From the IMG/VR virus record IMGVR_UViG_3300049491_000397, positions 1 to 23,906 of that record: DNA of 23,906 nt. One strand, given 5' to 3'. The notes under the pieces are model-generated. The model was not told where the DNA came from. It saw only the letters and a list, made by a program, of their open reading frames with translations, and made no database searches. The stretch comes from a virus. Within the stretch, counting starts at the first letter, position 1, and the number at the start of each line of letters is the position of its first letter. Below are positions 1 to 8,507 of this stretch, in pieces. The position numbers and the translations under genes were made by a program.

Positions 1-228
1 GGACTTGAGGTCGAGCTGTAGCTTGGTGATCCGCTCGTTCTCGCCGAGGCGGTTGGCGAGAAACGCTTCGCTGACCGCCACGCAATCGGTCCGGGTCTTC
101 GGGTCGCACCGGGCGGTGTCGAGCCCGGGCTGGTCAGGCAGTGGTTTCGCGCAGCCGCTTATGCTCAGCAAGCACGCGATCGTAAGCAGCCCAATCCTTC
201 GCCTGCATCGCTTTGTGTCCTGTGGCAT
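1..228 (-). CDS. Predicted lipoprotein, o-spanin-like, 3' end cut by window edge
   Basis: From ATG at 228, a frame runs to the left edge (76 codons with no stop). CTGGAG lies upstream with about 7 bases of spacing. It begins MPQDTKRCRRRIGLLTIAC, then LLSISGC, a signal peptide with basic residues, a hydrophobic core and a lipobox with Cys26. The mature part has KPLPDQPGLD, two more cysteines (RCDPKTRTDC) and then a helical part (SEAFLANRLGENERITKLQL). The first part lies in the +1 frame inside the 68-residue gene at 134-340. Overlapping out-of-frame outer-membrane lipoproteins in lysis regions are typical of Rz1-type o-spanins. The rest of the gene is outside the window, so length and stop are unknown. 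Confidence 0.65.
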   Translation of the reverse strand, partial: MPQDTKRCRRRIGLLTIACLLSISGCAKPLPDQPGLDTARCDPKTRTDCVAVSEAFLANRLGENERITKLQLDLKS

Positions 229-340
229 GGAGGATCTCCAGTTGTCGTTCGACGCTCTGCCGCTTCCATCCGTCCGGGTCGACGGCGAAATAGCGGAACA
301 GGTCGTCCAGGAAGGTGGCGACGGCGCCGACGTCACCCAT
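134..340 (-). CDS. Small soluble protein of unknown function
   Basis: This 68-residue protein starts at 340, overlapping the previous stop by eight bases (ATGGGTGA). It is helical and charged: FLDDLFRYFAVDPDGWKRQS, RQLEILHATGHKAMQ and AYDRVLAEHKRLRETT. There is no membrane segment. A longer frame to 403 would add a basic, low-complexity N-terminus inside the holin-like gene and has no better start signal. The lipoprotein gene starts out of frame inside its coding sequence at 228. The role is unknown. It is supported mainly by its tight coupling to its neighbours. Confidence 0.5.
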   Translation of the reverse strand: MGDVGAVATFLDDLFRYFAVDPDGWKRQSVERQLEILHATGHKAMQAKDWAAYDRVLAEHKRLRETTA

Positions 341-581
341 TGGCCGGGCCTTGGCCGACGACGACGACCGCGGTGGCCGCTTGCTTGGCGCGCCGGAACG
401 CAAAAAAGGACGTGATCAAGACCCAGAGGGCCATCCCGAGGGTGCCCCACTCGGTGATCGTCGCGCCGTCCGTCATGAGCCCATCGACCGCGCTGAAGAT
501 TTGGTTAAACCCAATCCCGCCGCCGACGACCGAGGTCCCGCTGTCTAAGATTTCTCCGCTGTCGATTTTCGCTAATGCCAT
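333..581 (-). CDS. Small membrane protein, candidate holin
   Basis: This 82-residue protein begins MALAKIDSGEILDSGTSVVG behind AGGAGGACGAG, a strong site. A hydrophobic segment at about 46-62 (GTLGMALWVLITSFFAF) ends in FRRAKQ, a positive-inside signal, so the C-terminus may face the cytoplasm. The last 20 residues include AVVVVGQ, which is weakly hydrophobic. One clear membrane span with this size fits a class III holin-like protein, but no holin family was recognised. It follows the coiled-coil membrane protein and overlaps the next gene by eight bases, consistent with a lysis cassette. Confidence 0.55.
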   Translation of the reverse strand: MALAKIDSGEILDSGTSVVGGGIGFNQIFSAVDGLMTDGATITEWGTLGMALWVLITSFFAFRRAKQAATAVVVVGQGPANG

Positions 582-595
582 CTCGTCCTCCTGGG

Positions 596-853
596 TTAAG
601 GGTGGTTGTGCCGATCTTCCTCTGCTTTATCGATCGCCGCCCGGGCGTCCTTCAATTGGGATTCCAGCACGGAGATCTTCGTGAACATTTTATTGCCCTG
701 TTTTTCCACGGCCGTGATGCGATCGCAAAACTCCCCGATCGATTCTTTGGCCTCGTCCACTTTCCCTTTCACCATGCCGTAGGTGACGGCGATGCCGCTG
801 AAGACCCCAACGACGCCGGCGATCATGGCTTGAATCCAATCTGGACTCGTCAT
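596..853 (-). CDS. Single-span membrane protein with coiled coil (spanin- or holin-like)
   Basis: This 85-residue protein starts at 853, chosen because GAGGAGGGGGCACCC lies just upstream; the longer frame to 913 lies inside the endolysin gene. Residues 7-28 form one membrane segment (IQAMIAGVVGVFSGIAVTYGMV), followed by a helical, charged stretch to the end with heptad-like spacing (EAKESIGEFCDRITAVEKQG, ISVLESQLKDARAAIDKAEE). An N-terminal membrane segment with a periplasmic coiled coil is the layout of an inner-membrane spanin (Rz-like). A small holin or a tail-related membrane protein is also possible. Its stop is 14 bases before the next start. Confidence 0.6.
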   Translation of the reverse strand: MTSPDWIQAMIAGVVGVFSGIAVTYGMVKGKVDEAKESIGEFCDRITAVEKQGNKMFTKISVLESQLKDARAAIDKAEEDRHNHP

Positions 854-867
854 GGGTGCCCCCTCCT

Positions 868-1398
868 CTACACGGTGACGCTGGTCTCGATCGGCATAAA
901 TTGCACATGCCATCGGCGCAGTCCTCCCTCGCGGCGCATCGGTGGTGGATCCAAATAGGGCAGGGTCAGGATCCGGTGCCAGACCTCCTGCCCCATCGCG
1001 GTGAGCTGGTCGTCGTGCTCGATCGGTTCGAGGTCGAACGCGAGCGACGCCGGCGCCGCGCCGATCATGTAGCTGTGCTTAGAAATCAGCCGGCCGTGTG
1101 GGATCACCAACAGCTCGGCATGGAGCGCGTCGGCGAGGGTCTTCTCGTCGGTCTGCTCCGGGTGGGCGTCGACCCAGGCCTGCAGCCTGAGCGCGATCCC
1201 AAAGGACGGCCGGCTCGTCCGCGTGTAGGTCTGCCGGATCCACTGGCGGTTCAGGCGGACGTTCGCCGCCATCGCTTTCGCTTGCGGATACAGGTCTCGG
1301 TACCCGCTCCGCCACACGATCACGCCGCCGAATTCTTTTTCTAAGGCCTCTGCGTTGGTCTGGACGTGTGGGGCCAGTCCCATCTCGTGGATCTTCAT
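868..1398 (-). CDS. Candidate endolysin, M15-like (VanY-type) peptidase
   Basis: This 176-residue protein has a weak M15 (D-Ala-D-Ala carboxypeptidase/endopeptidase) pattern: SGYR at 31-34 followed by Q39, SKH with His108, AFDL with Asp122, and RRWHVQF with His164. These would be the zinc ligands His108, Asp122 and His164. The H-to-D gap is 14 residues, longer than the usual 7, and no clear acidic residue lies just before WH, so catalysis is uncertain. M15 enzymes of phages cut peptidoglycan peptides to lyse the host. Its place before two small membrane proteins and a lipoprotein supports a lysis role. The start codon has only a weak ribosome binding site. A different peptidoglycan-related role is possible. 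Confidence 0.5.
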   Translation of the reverse strand: MKIHEMGLAPHVQTNAEALEKEFGGVIVWRSGYRDLYPQAKAMAANVRLNRQWIRQTYTRTSRPSFGIALRLQAWVDAHPEQTDEKTLADALHAELLVIPHGRLISKHSYMIGAAPASLAFDLEPIEHDDQLTAMGQEVWHRILTLPYLDPPPMRREGGLRRWHVQFMPIETSVTV

Positions 1399-1403
1399 CG
1401 TGC

Positions 1404-2909
1404 TTATTCCCAGCTCACGTTCACGTTGCCCAAGTCGAAGGTGTCGGTGCCGGCGCCGTCTGTCATCAGCTGGAGCTGCGTCAACGGTTGGCTGAGGGCC
1501 TTCGACCCGCTGCCGATCGCGGCCGGTCCGGTGGCCGTGTCGCTGTTGCTGATGTTCGAGGTTTCCACCCAGGTGTTCGTGGCGATGTCGATCAGCTGGA
1601 GGTGCATGATGCCGTGCAGGACGCCGGCGGCCACGCCGGATCCGACGAGCAGAAAGCCGGTGCTATGGTTCGCGGTCGTGCCCGCGCCGTTGCCGCCTGA
1701 GCATTGACCGGAATAGCCGGCCGTCTCGAGGCCGCCGGCGTCACCGAGCTGGACCTGCAATTTCAACGTGCCCGACACCGAGACGCCGTTCAGCATCACG
1801 TAGATGTGCCGGGCCCAGGCCGGGATCCCAGAGAACAATTTCGTCGTGCCCGATGTCGTGGCGACCATCGCGCCGGCGAGGACGCTGCGCTTATTCGAGC
1901 CGATGATTTTCCAATTGGTCCCGTCGCTCAGGATCGTGATCGATTGGTGCCCGGGGAACAAAATCACGGTCAGGTCTCCGTCGATCGTCTCCGACGCGTT
2001 GGCGTCGACGGTGGTCAGGCCGGTCCCGGAATTCCGAATGGTCACATAGAAGCCGCTCCCCAAGGTGGCCGCGGCCGTGAGGCTGATCGTGAAGGTGCCG
2101 CTCGTCACGTCGATCACCGATCCGCGGTCGGCTTCGACGATCGTATAGAGGGCGCTCTTGGCCGTGATGACGAGCGATTTGCCGGCGCATCGCGCGACCG
2201 ATTTCCAGTTGCTGCCGTCGCACACCATAAAAATCGAATCCCCAGGGAACAGCAGGACCGTGGCGGCGCCGTCGATCGTCTCGGCCGCGTTCCCGTCGAC
2301 GGTGATAATGCCGACGCCGGAATTCCGGACCGGCTGTTCAAACCCCTTGCCGGCCGAGGCCGCGGCGAGGAGCGTCAAGGTGAACGTGTTCGCGGTGCAA
2401 TCGATCAGCTGCCCGCGGTCCGTCACGGTGGTCGTGTAGATCGCGGACTTCGAGAGGAGCGGCGCGAAGTCGGCCGACGGGAATCGGGCAATCTCGAGGA
2501 GGACCGTGCCTACCCGCTTCACGAAGAGCCAATGGCGGGCGGTGTCGGCGAGCGTGAAATCGCCGGCGGTCTTCAGGGTGATCTGCCCGGATCCGCCGGC
2601 CGAGTTCTTGATCACGACGGCGCGCGCGCTGCTCGCGCATCGCAGGAGGAGGCATTGCCCGTCGTCCATGTTTGTGAGGGCGATGTTCGTCAGGTCGTCG
2701 GTGGCCGCGGCGCCTTCGGTGTCGACGATCAAGTTGCCGGCGCCGCTCGCCGCCGGCGTGATCACGCCGGTTGCAATCGTGAGGGCCTGCTCCGCCACGC
2801 CGGCGAACGGGATTTGTTTCGCGGTCCGGAGGAGGTCCTCCAGGAAGGTCTTCTGTTCGCCCTCGGTGCGGGCGGCGTTGCTCGGATACCCTGCTGCTGG
2901 AAATGTCAT
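1404..2909 (-). CDS. Tail fibre-like protein with internal duplication
   Basis: This 501-residue protein follows the hub gene, where side-fibre genes usually lie. Residues 1-150 include an N-terminal helical part (FLEDLLRTAKQI) and a strand-rich Thr/Ala section. Two copies of a beta module of about 86 residues follow at 153-238 and 250-336. They share K-S-A-(I/L)-Y, DRG-x-(L/V)-ID, R-NSG-x-G, ETIDG and DG-x-NWK. The C-terminal 150 residues (FSGIPAWARHIYVMLNGVSV, NWV-type strands and FDLGNVNVSWE) resemble a tip domain. The start has AAAGGA upstream, and the stop lies 5 bases before the candidate endolysin. This is probably a receptor-binding fibre; the receptor cannot be told. Confidence 0.72.
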   Translation of the reverse strand: MTFPAAGYPSNAARTEGEQKTFLEDLLRTAKQIPFAGVAEQALTIATGVITPAASGAGNLIVDTEGAAATDDLTNIALTNMDDGQCLLLRCASSARAVVIKNSAGGSGQITLKTAGDFTLADTARHWLFVKRVGTVLLEIARFPSADFAPLLSKSAIYTTTVTDRGQLIDCTANTFTLTLLAAASAGKGFEQPVRNSGVGIITVDGNAAETIDGAATVLLFPGDSIFMVCDGSNWKSVARCAGKSLVITAKSALYTIVEADRGSVIDVTSGTFTISLTAAATLGSGFYVTIRNSGTGLTTVDANASETIDGDLTVILFPGHQSITILSDGTNWKIIGSNKRSVLAGAMVATTSGTTKLFSGIPAWARHIYVMLNGVSVSGTLKLQVQLGDAGGLETAGYSGQCSGGNGAGTTANHSTGFLLVGSGVAAGVLHGIMHLQLIDIATNTWVETSNISNSDTATGPAAIGSGSKALSQPLTQLQLMTDGAGTDTFDLGNVNVSWE

Positions 2910-2924
2910 GGTCGTGTCCTTTCG

Positions 2925-5900
2925 TTAATAGCCATGCGCCACGGCGAGGATGTAGCCGTCGGCCGGCTGCCCCGCGTCATCGCGTCCGACGACCATAGGG
3001 CCGCCGGTGTAGAGATCCATCACCCGCACTTTCGTCATCGGATAGTCCTCATCGAGCACCGTGCACGTGAGGGCTTGGATTAAGAAAAACACCGGGACGC
3101 CGGTGCTGTAGAAGCAGAGAGCGTAGAGGCGCAGGCCGCCGATCGGGATATAGACCCGCGACAATTTCCTGGTCTTGTCCGGCAGGTCGTATTGGATATT
3201 GATCGAGGTGATGATCGCCTGGACGCTGCCGCCGATCGCCGTAATACGGAAATCATATTCATGGTGGCGGGGCGCCTTCACGCCGCCGAGCCAGGGGTAA
3301 TAGACGCCGGTGATCGGCGACCAGAACAGCGTGGGGTCCGTCGACCAGAACGGGGCCGCGTCGGTCGTCCAGAACTTCGCGCTCGCGTGGACCCGGTACT
3401 CGAGCAGGAGCCCTTGGTCGTTCGACGCGACGTTCACAAACATCGTCCCGCCGGCGATCGACACATACATGGGCGGGGTCTCGACGAAGCTATAGTGCAT
3501 TTCCTTCGACGAGCCGTTCCAGAAGAGGGCCGCGTCGGTGGTCCAAAACGGCGGGCTCCAGTTCGGGGTCCCGGTGTTTGTGTCGAGAGGGACGTGCCAA
3601 AATAAGCCGCCGCTACTGTCGGCGACGAGCTGGTTCGAGATCACCGTGCAGTTGGTCTTGGTGCCGCTGAACGTCGGGTGCTGCGGGCGGGTCAGCGTAA
3701 TGTTCCCGACGATCCGGTCGTCGACGTCGAGCGTCACCGACGCAAACCCGGTGCTCTCGTGGCCGGCGGTGTCGATCGCTTTCACCATGACGGTGCGCTG
3801 GGTGCCGTCCGGGACGACCGGGAGTTTATAGAGGGGCGTCGGCCATCGCGTGAGGGGGACCGCATCGGCCCAGATCGCTTGCGCGCCGGATCGCCATCGC
3901 AAATGGAACCCGCGCAGGTCGAGGGGCAGGTCGACCTCGTCTGCCGGGTTGTAGGCCCAATGCACCCCGTCGGCCTGTAGCTCGAGGACGTCCGGGTCTG
4001 GCGGCGGCGTGGTCTTCCCGATCACCGTGTAACTGTCGATGTTGATCCATCCGCTGAAGAGGCCCAGGTCTTCGGAAATCGAGCGGACCCGCACGTCGTA
4101 GTTCCGGCCATCGCGCACGTCGGGAATCGAGACGACGCTCCCGTTGCCGGAAATCGGGGCGTAGATTTGGACATAGTTTTGGGACGAGCCGGTCAACCGA
4201 TACTGGGCCTCGACCTTGCTCACCAATTCCTTGATCGCCGATCCGAAGTGCAGGGTGATTACGATCCGGCTGTGCAGGGTGCCGTCGAGGTCCTTCGTCA
4301 GGACCGCCTCGTCGGATTGGATCAACTCGACGATCGGGACCGGGATCACTTGTTGTGGCGTCGACGCGATGGTGATGTCGCTCTGGTAGGGCGGGATCAC
4401 CTCCTCGGCCGCGTCGAAAATTTCCGGCGCGTAATCCTGCAGGGTGACCGTGGCCGTGAAGTCCTGGCCCATTTCGATGTTCGTCACGATCCCGTCGATG
4501 CTGTCCTGCCCGGCGATGCCGATCGTCACGAGATCGCCGACGCCCGGCGAGCTCTGTTCGTGCATCCGCCAATAGCCCGAGGGCGCGTCGTTCATCACCG
4601 TCTCGTGGTAGCCGGACAGCTGGACCGCGGCGCCAGAGGTGGGGATGTATTGCGTCGGGGCGTAGCCCGGCTCGAGCTGGGCGCCCCACAAGTACAGCCC
4701 GGAGGAACCGTCGCCGTTGTAGGTGACGGAATTGGGCGCGGTCTGCATGATGAGGAGAATGTCCATCACCGGCGCGGCCCCGACGGTCCCGCAATAAATC
4801 CCGGTAATCGAGCAGCGATACGACCCGTTCGCCTCGGCCGTCATCGTGTGGTTCACCAGGACGCCGGTGCCGGACGTCGGGCGTTCCGTCATGAGCCCGG
4901 TGGACAGGTCGTATTCGACCCGGATCAATCCGAGCGTACCGATGCTGCCGTGGTTCATCTGCAAGCGGAGGATGCTGCGCTCGGCCGGCTTGGCGTAGAT
5001 CGAGAAGGTGTAAACCTCCCCGATCGGGATCGCCAGGTTGTTGATGTACATGTAGTGCGAATTCGCGGCGGTCAGGTCGTCGACCATCTTGTCCATCGTC
5101 GTGGTCCCGTTCGGGGCCATCGAGACGTTCAGGGTTTCCGTCGTCCGCGCGTTCAGCCACGTGCCGATCTGGCTCAAGTCTTCCGAATGCTTGAGCAGGT
5201 TCTGCCCGCGGGAACGGGATGCAGCCCAATGCCGGCCGATCTGCGCGGGCGTCAACACGAAGGGGTAATAGGCGACGTCGGTGAAGGCGGCCCCGCATCG
5301 GCCGACGGCCGTGGCGACGTTCTGCCGGCCGGTGATCATCGTCGTCGACGCCGGCAGCCCGGCGGCGTTCGCCCCCTGTGTTGCGAGGTAGTTGTTGATC
5401 GTCAGGGTGACGTTGGTGCCGTCGAAGGTGGCGACGCAATGGTTCCACATATCGGGGAGCATGTCCGCGGATCCGGCGTCCGCGAGCTTGCCCACCAGGA
5501 CGTTCGCCCATTCGACGGTGACGCCGAAGCGGCCGTTGGCGCCGGTTTGCTGGACCATCGTCTGCCAGCTGTTGCTGGCGTCGATGAACTTGCCGGTGTA
5601 GCGTTGCGTCGTCCCACCTTCCCCGACGAAGTTCGGCGCCTTGATCCATTGCTCGATCGTGAAGGCGCCCGCGGTGTCGGTGAATTTGAAATCGTTGACG
5701 CCGCCGAAGAGCAAATAGGCGCCGTTCGGGCCGTCGAGATAGGTGCCGGTCGTGGGATCCGCGACCGCTTGGTGGGGCCCATAGTCGCCGGTCCGGCAGG
5801 GGCCGTTGAACACGCCGTCTGTGCCGTTGCCGCTGTAGTCGGTGATCGCCGGGTAGAACGTCGCGATCGAGGGCTGGGGCGTGAGGATGTTCGTGCTGCC

Positions 5901-8507
5901 GGCAAAGATCGCGAGCGGGTAGAGGGTCTGCAATCCCTGGGCGGACTTCACGCGCATCGTGTAGAACTTGCCGCCGTCAAAGTCGACGAGCTCGTCGAGG
6001 GTGAGGCTCGAAATCACGGCGCTCACGCTCTGGGTCATCGCGATGATCCGGCCCTGGTCGACGCCGGCGAGGATCACGTCGTGCACCAGCTGCACCCGGT
6101 CTCCGCGCGTAAAGGTAATATTTTCCACGTCCATCTGGACCTGGTAATCCTGCGAGCGCCCGAGGGCCTCTTTGAGTTCCCGGCGTTTCAATCGGTAGAC
6201 TTGCCGGTCGCTCGTGACCCCGAGGCCGGCGTCGACCTCTTCAAAGATCGAGGCGTTCGATTGGGTGTAGCCGTCCGCGTAGACGGTGCGTTCGCCCTGC
6301 TCCCAATTGTTGGCCTCGTCCACGAAGCGGACCTTGAAGGCGTGGGGGATCTCGACGAATCGCTTGGTCCATTTGAAGCCCCAGGAATTGCGCGGGGTGA
6401 TCACATCCACCGGCGTCGGTTGGAGCTGCTCCATGATGAGGGAATATTTCATGTCGCGCATGGCGAAGGTGGCGCGGCCGGCCGACAGGATGTCCTGGCG
6501 GAGCTGGCGGACCGTGGTGCGGAAATCGATGACGGCGCTGAAGCCGTACCCTTGCAGCTCGCACTCGTCATAGAAGGCCTGCAGGGTCGGCAGATCCATG
6601 CGGACGTCGTCCTTCGGCTTCCGGTTCGACGTGCCCGTCATGAGGGAAAAGTAGACGCTCGCCGGGTTGTTCGTCGGGCCCGGCGTCCAATTCACGCCGT
6701 CCCACACCGGGAGGATGCTGGTCCCGACACAATTGAATTTGTCGATGATGCCGTTGAGCTGGTCCGTCGATTGGATCCGCATGCCGATCAGGGCGAGCCC
6801 GGCTTTCCGCACGGCCGTGCCCTGCTGGATCGACCGGAGCATGGTCCAGTAGGTCGTGTCCTGAATGATCAGGGTGCCATCGAATCCCGAGACGTAGGCG
6901 CTGGTTTTCATCACCCGGACGTCGTATTCGCCGGCCGGCACTCTGAAGCTGTGGTTGTAGCGCAGGGCGGAATCCGACAGGGCGGTGACGCTGAACAGGG
7001 GGACCGAATCGTCGCCGCCGCTGAGCTGATAGTCGGCGTTGACATAGACCTGCCCGCCGCGCGAGGCGGTCGTCGTGAGGGCGATCGTCCCGGTTCCGTT
7101 GTTCCCGCCGGCGTCCGCCACGGTGACCAGGGCGTTCGCCTGGGCGTTCGCCGCGATCCCGGCCTTGACGTCGTTCGCCGTCGTCACGCCCTGAATGATC
7201 CCGATCTGGATGCTGGGGACCGCGTAGTTCGACCGGGGCGACGGCAGGGGGACGTTCGGGCCGGCTTGAATAAACGGCGTCCATTGCAGGCCGGTCCGGG
7301 TCGAGAGGAGCTGCCGGTGCACGAACCGAATGTGCACGTTGTTGCCGGCGTGGCCGTAAGCCTTCGCGGTAAACACCAGGTCGTTGTTGGCGCCCGAGAA
7401 GGCGGTGGTTGCCGTGGCCTTCACGTCCGTCTTCGTCGTGCTCGTCCAGGCGCCGGGATCGCCGGCGAGCCGATACTCGACCGCCACTTCCCAGGTCCGG
7501 GCGCCGCGGTATTTCGCAATTTGTCGGCCGAGCCCCAGGGGCAGGGCCATGTCGAGGCTGATCTCGACGGTGTTCCGCTGGGTCCGTCGTTGAAACCAGA
7601 CCGTCGACGCACGCTGCCGGGTGGCCAGGAGAATGTTGAGCTGCTCCTCGAAGACATCTTGAGGCATCATCTTCAGGGCCGGGTCATTCGCGTGGCCGCT
7701 CAACACTTCGAGCGTGATGCCGGCGAAGGGGCCGTTCTTGATCGTGAGCGTGCCGTCCTCGAGGACCTCGTTCGCGTTCGTCGGATCGAGGGGCGTCTCG
7801 CCGATCTTCAGGTCGCTCAACTCCAGCGGACCGTAGCCGCAACAAAACACGAGCCGCAGGAATTGTTTGTTCCCTTTGATCTCGGTGAACGGCCGGGCGA
7901 CCAACGGGGGGAAGATCCGGTGTCGTCCGTAGATCCGGGGGATCGGGCCATAGGGGACGAACGCGTTGCTTGATCCGGTCAAGGAGAGCGTCGGGCTGGT
8001 GCTGCCGCTGTTCCCGGACAACTCCGGGAGCTGGGGCCGCGGGGGTGGAATCAAGGCGTTCACGGCGAGCATGCCGCCGATGCCCACGCCGGCGGTCAGC
8101 AAGGTCCCGGCGATCCCGCTGAAGAACACGACGGACGACGCCCCGGCGCCGAGCGCGGCGCCGATCGCCATCGCGGCCCAAGGGGCGGCGAAGGCTAAAG
8201 CCACGACGCCGAGCATGGCGACAATCTGCATCGTGCTCTTGCCGCCGCCGCCGCCGCCGCCGGTCCCCGGGATGCAGCGCATGACGACGGATTGTCCGGC
8301 GCGCGTGATCGTATATTCCCAGAGGGCGGACTCGACGAACCGGCCGTCAATCGACACCCGGGCGTGCATCGTCTTCGGGTCCCATCCGATCCGGCGCATG
8401 TGCTCCGAGACGGTGGACCCGGGGGGCAGGTAGCGGTCGATCCGCCCGCGCTCAATGAAGAGGCTGGGCAGGGCGATCAGTCTGATCGGGTTAGGTTCTG
8501 GCGTCAT
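2925..8507 (-). CDS. gpI/gpJ-like tail hub and central fibre with inserted glycan-binding modules
   Basis: This 1860-residue protein is the host-specificity hub of the tail. Residues 1-80 are a small ubiquitin-like domain, followed by a glycine run at 83-89, a hydrophobic region at 93-153 and PYGPIPRIYGRHRI at 185-198. That arrangement matches a lambda gpI-like part fused to gpJ. The hub core follows (GNKQFLRLVFCCGYGPLELS, later GDRVQLVHDV). From about residue 870 to 1318 it is interrupted by a LamG-like domain (FTIEQWIKAPNF, MWNHCVATFDGTNVTLTIN) and a carbohydrate-binding-like domain (YTFSIYAKPAERS, LYLWGAQLEPGYAPTQYIPT). The hub resumes with GDLVTIG and LQDYAPEIFDAAEEVIPPY, then FN3-like domains. 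FW repeats lie at about 1650-1667 and 1709-1732. The start has GGGAG nine bases upstream. Confidence 0.88.
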   Translation of the reverse strand: MTPEPNPIRLIALPSLFIERGRIDRYLPPGSTVSEHMRRIGWDPKTMHARVSIDGRFVESALWEYTITRAGQSVVMRCIPGTGGGGGGGKSTMQIVAMLGVVALAFAAPWAAMAIGAALGAGASSVVFFSGIAGTLLTAGVGIGGMLAVNALIPPPRPQLPELSGNSGSTSPTLSLTGSSNAFVPYGPIPRIYGRHRIFPPLVARPFTEIKGNKQFLRLVFCCGYGPLELSDLKIGETPLDPTNANEVLEDGTLTIKNGPFAGITLEVLSGHANDPALKMMPQDVFEEQLNILLATRQRASTVWFQRRTQRNTVEISLDMALPLGLGRQIAKYRGARTWEVAVEYRLAGDPGAWTSTTKTDVKATATTAFSGANNDLVFTAKAYGHAGNNVHIRFVHRQLLSTRTGLQWTPFIQAGPNVPLPSPRSNYAVPSIQIGIIQGVTTANDVKAGIAANAQANALVTVADAGGNNGTGTIALTTTASRGGQVYVNADYQLSGGDDSVPLFSVTALSDSALRYNHSFRVPAGEYDVRVMKTSAYVSGFDGTLIIQDTTYWTMLRSIQQGTAVRKAGLALIGMRIQSTDQLNGIIDKFNCVGTSILPVWDGVNWTPGPTNNPASVYFSLMTGTSNRKPKDDVRMDLPTLQAFYDECELQGYGFSAVIDFRTTVRQLRQDILSAGRATFAMRDMKYSLIMEQLQPTPVDVITPRNSWGFKWTKRFVEIPHAFKVRFVDEANNWEQGERTVYADGYTQSNASIFEEVDAGLGVTSDRQVYRLKRRELKEALGRSQDYQVQMDVENITFTRGDRVQLVHDVILAGVDQGRIIAMTQSVSAVISSLTLDELVDFDGGKFYTMRVKSAQGLQTLYPLAIFAGSTNILTPQPSIATFYPAITDYSGNGTDGVFNGPCRTGDYGPHQAVADPTTGTYLDGPNGAYLLFGGVNDFKFTDTAGAFTIEQWIKAPNFVGEGGTTQRYTGKFIDASNSWQTMVQQTGANGRFGVTVEWANVLVGKLADAGSADMLPDMWNHCVATFDGTNVTLTINNYLATQGANAAGLPASTTMITGRQNVATAVGRCGAAFTDVAYYPFVLTPAQIGRHWAASRSRGQNLLKHSEDLSQIGTWLNARTTETLNVSMAPNGTTTMDKMVDDLTAANSHYMYINNLAIPIGEVYTFSIYAKPAERSILRLQMNHGSIGTLGLIRVEYDLSTGLMTERPTSGTGVLVNHTMTAEANGSYRCSITGIYCGTVGAAPVMDILLIMQTAPNSVTYNGDGSSGLYLWGAQLEPGYAPTQYIPTSGAAVQLSGYHETVMNDAPSGYWRMHEQSSPGVGDLVTIGIAGQDSIDGIVTNIEMGQDFTATVTLQDYAPEIFDAAEEVIPPYQSDITIASTPQQVIPVPIVELIQSDEAVLTKDLDGTLHSRIVITLHFGSAIKELVSKVEAQYRLTGSSQNYVQIYAPISGNGSVVSIPDVRDGRNYDVRVRSISEDLGLFSGWINIDSYTVIGKTTPPPDPDVLELQADGVHWAYNPADEVDLPLDLRGFHLRWRSGAQAIWADAVPLTRWPTPLYKLPVVPDGTQRTVMVKAIDTAGHESTGFASVTLDVDDRIVGNITLTRPQHPTFSGTKTNCTVISNQLVADSSGGLFWHVPLDTNTGTPNWSPPFWTTDAALFWNGSSKEMHYSFVETPPMYVSIAGGTMFVNVASNDQGLLLEYRVHASAKFWTTDAAPFWSTDPTLFWSPITGVYYPWLGGVKAPRHHEYDFRITAIGGSVQAIITSINIQYDLPDKTRKLSRVYIPIGGLRLYALCFYSTGVPVFFLIQALTCTVLDEDYPMTKVRVMDLYTGGPMVVGRDDAGQPADGYILAVAHGY

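Noticed and set aside
4167-7973. Very long plus-strand open frame of 1268 codons
   Set aside because: It is antisense to the hub gene and its translation is rich in Arg, Gly, Asp and Val with no domain order. GC-rich codon use on the minus strand removes stops from this frame. The opposite frame encodes recognisable hub, LamG and CBM-like domains.
8244-8264. CCG/GCC microsatellite-like run
   Set aside because: It encodes the glycine run in the hub protein, a normal linker ahead of the hydrophobic segment. I see no sign that it is a separate repeat element.
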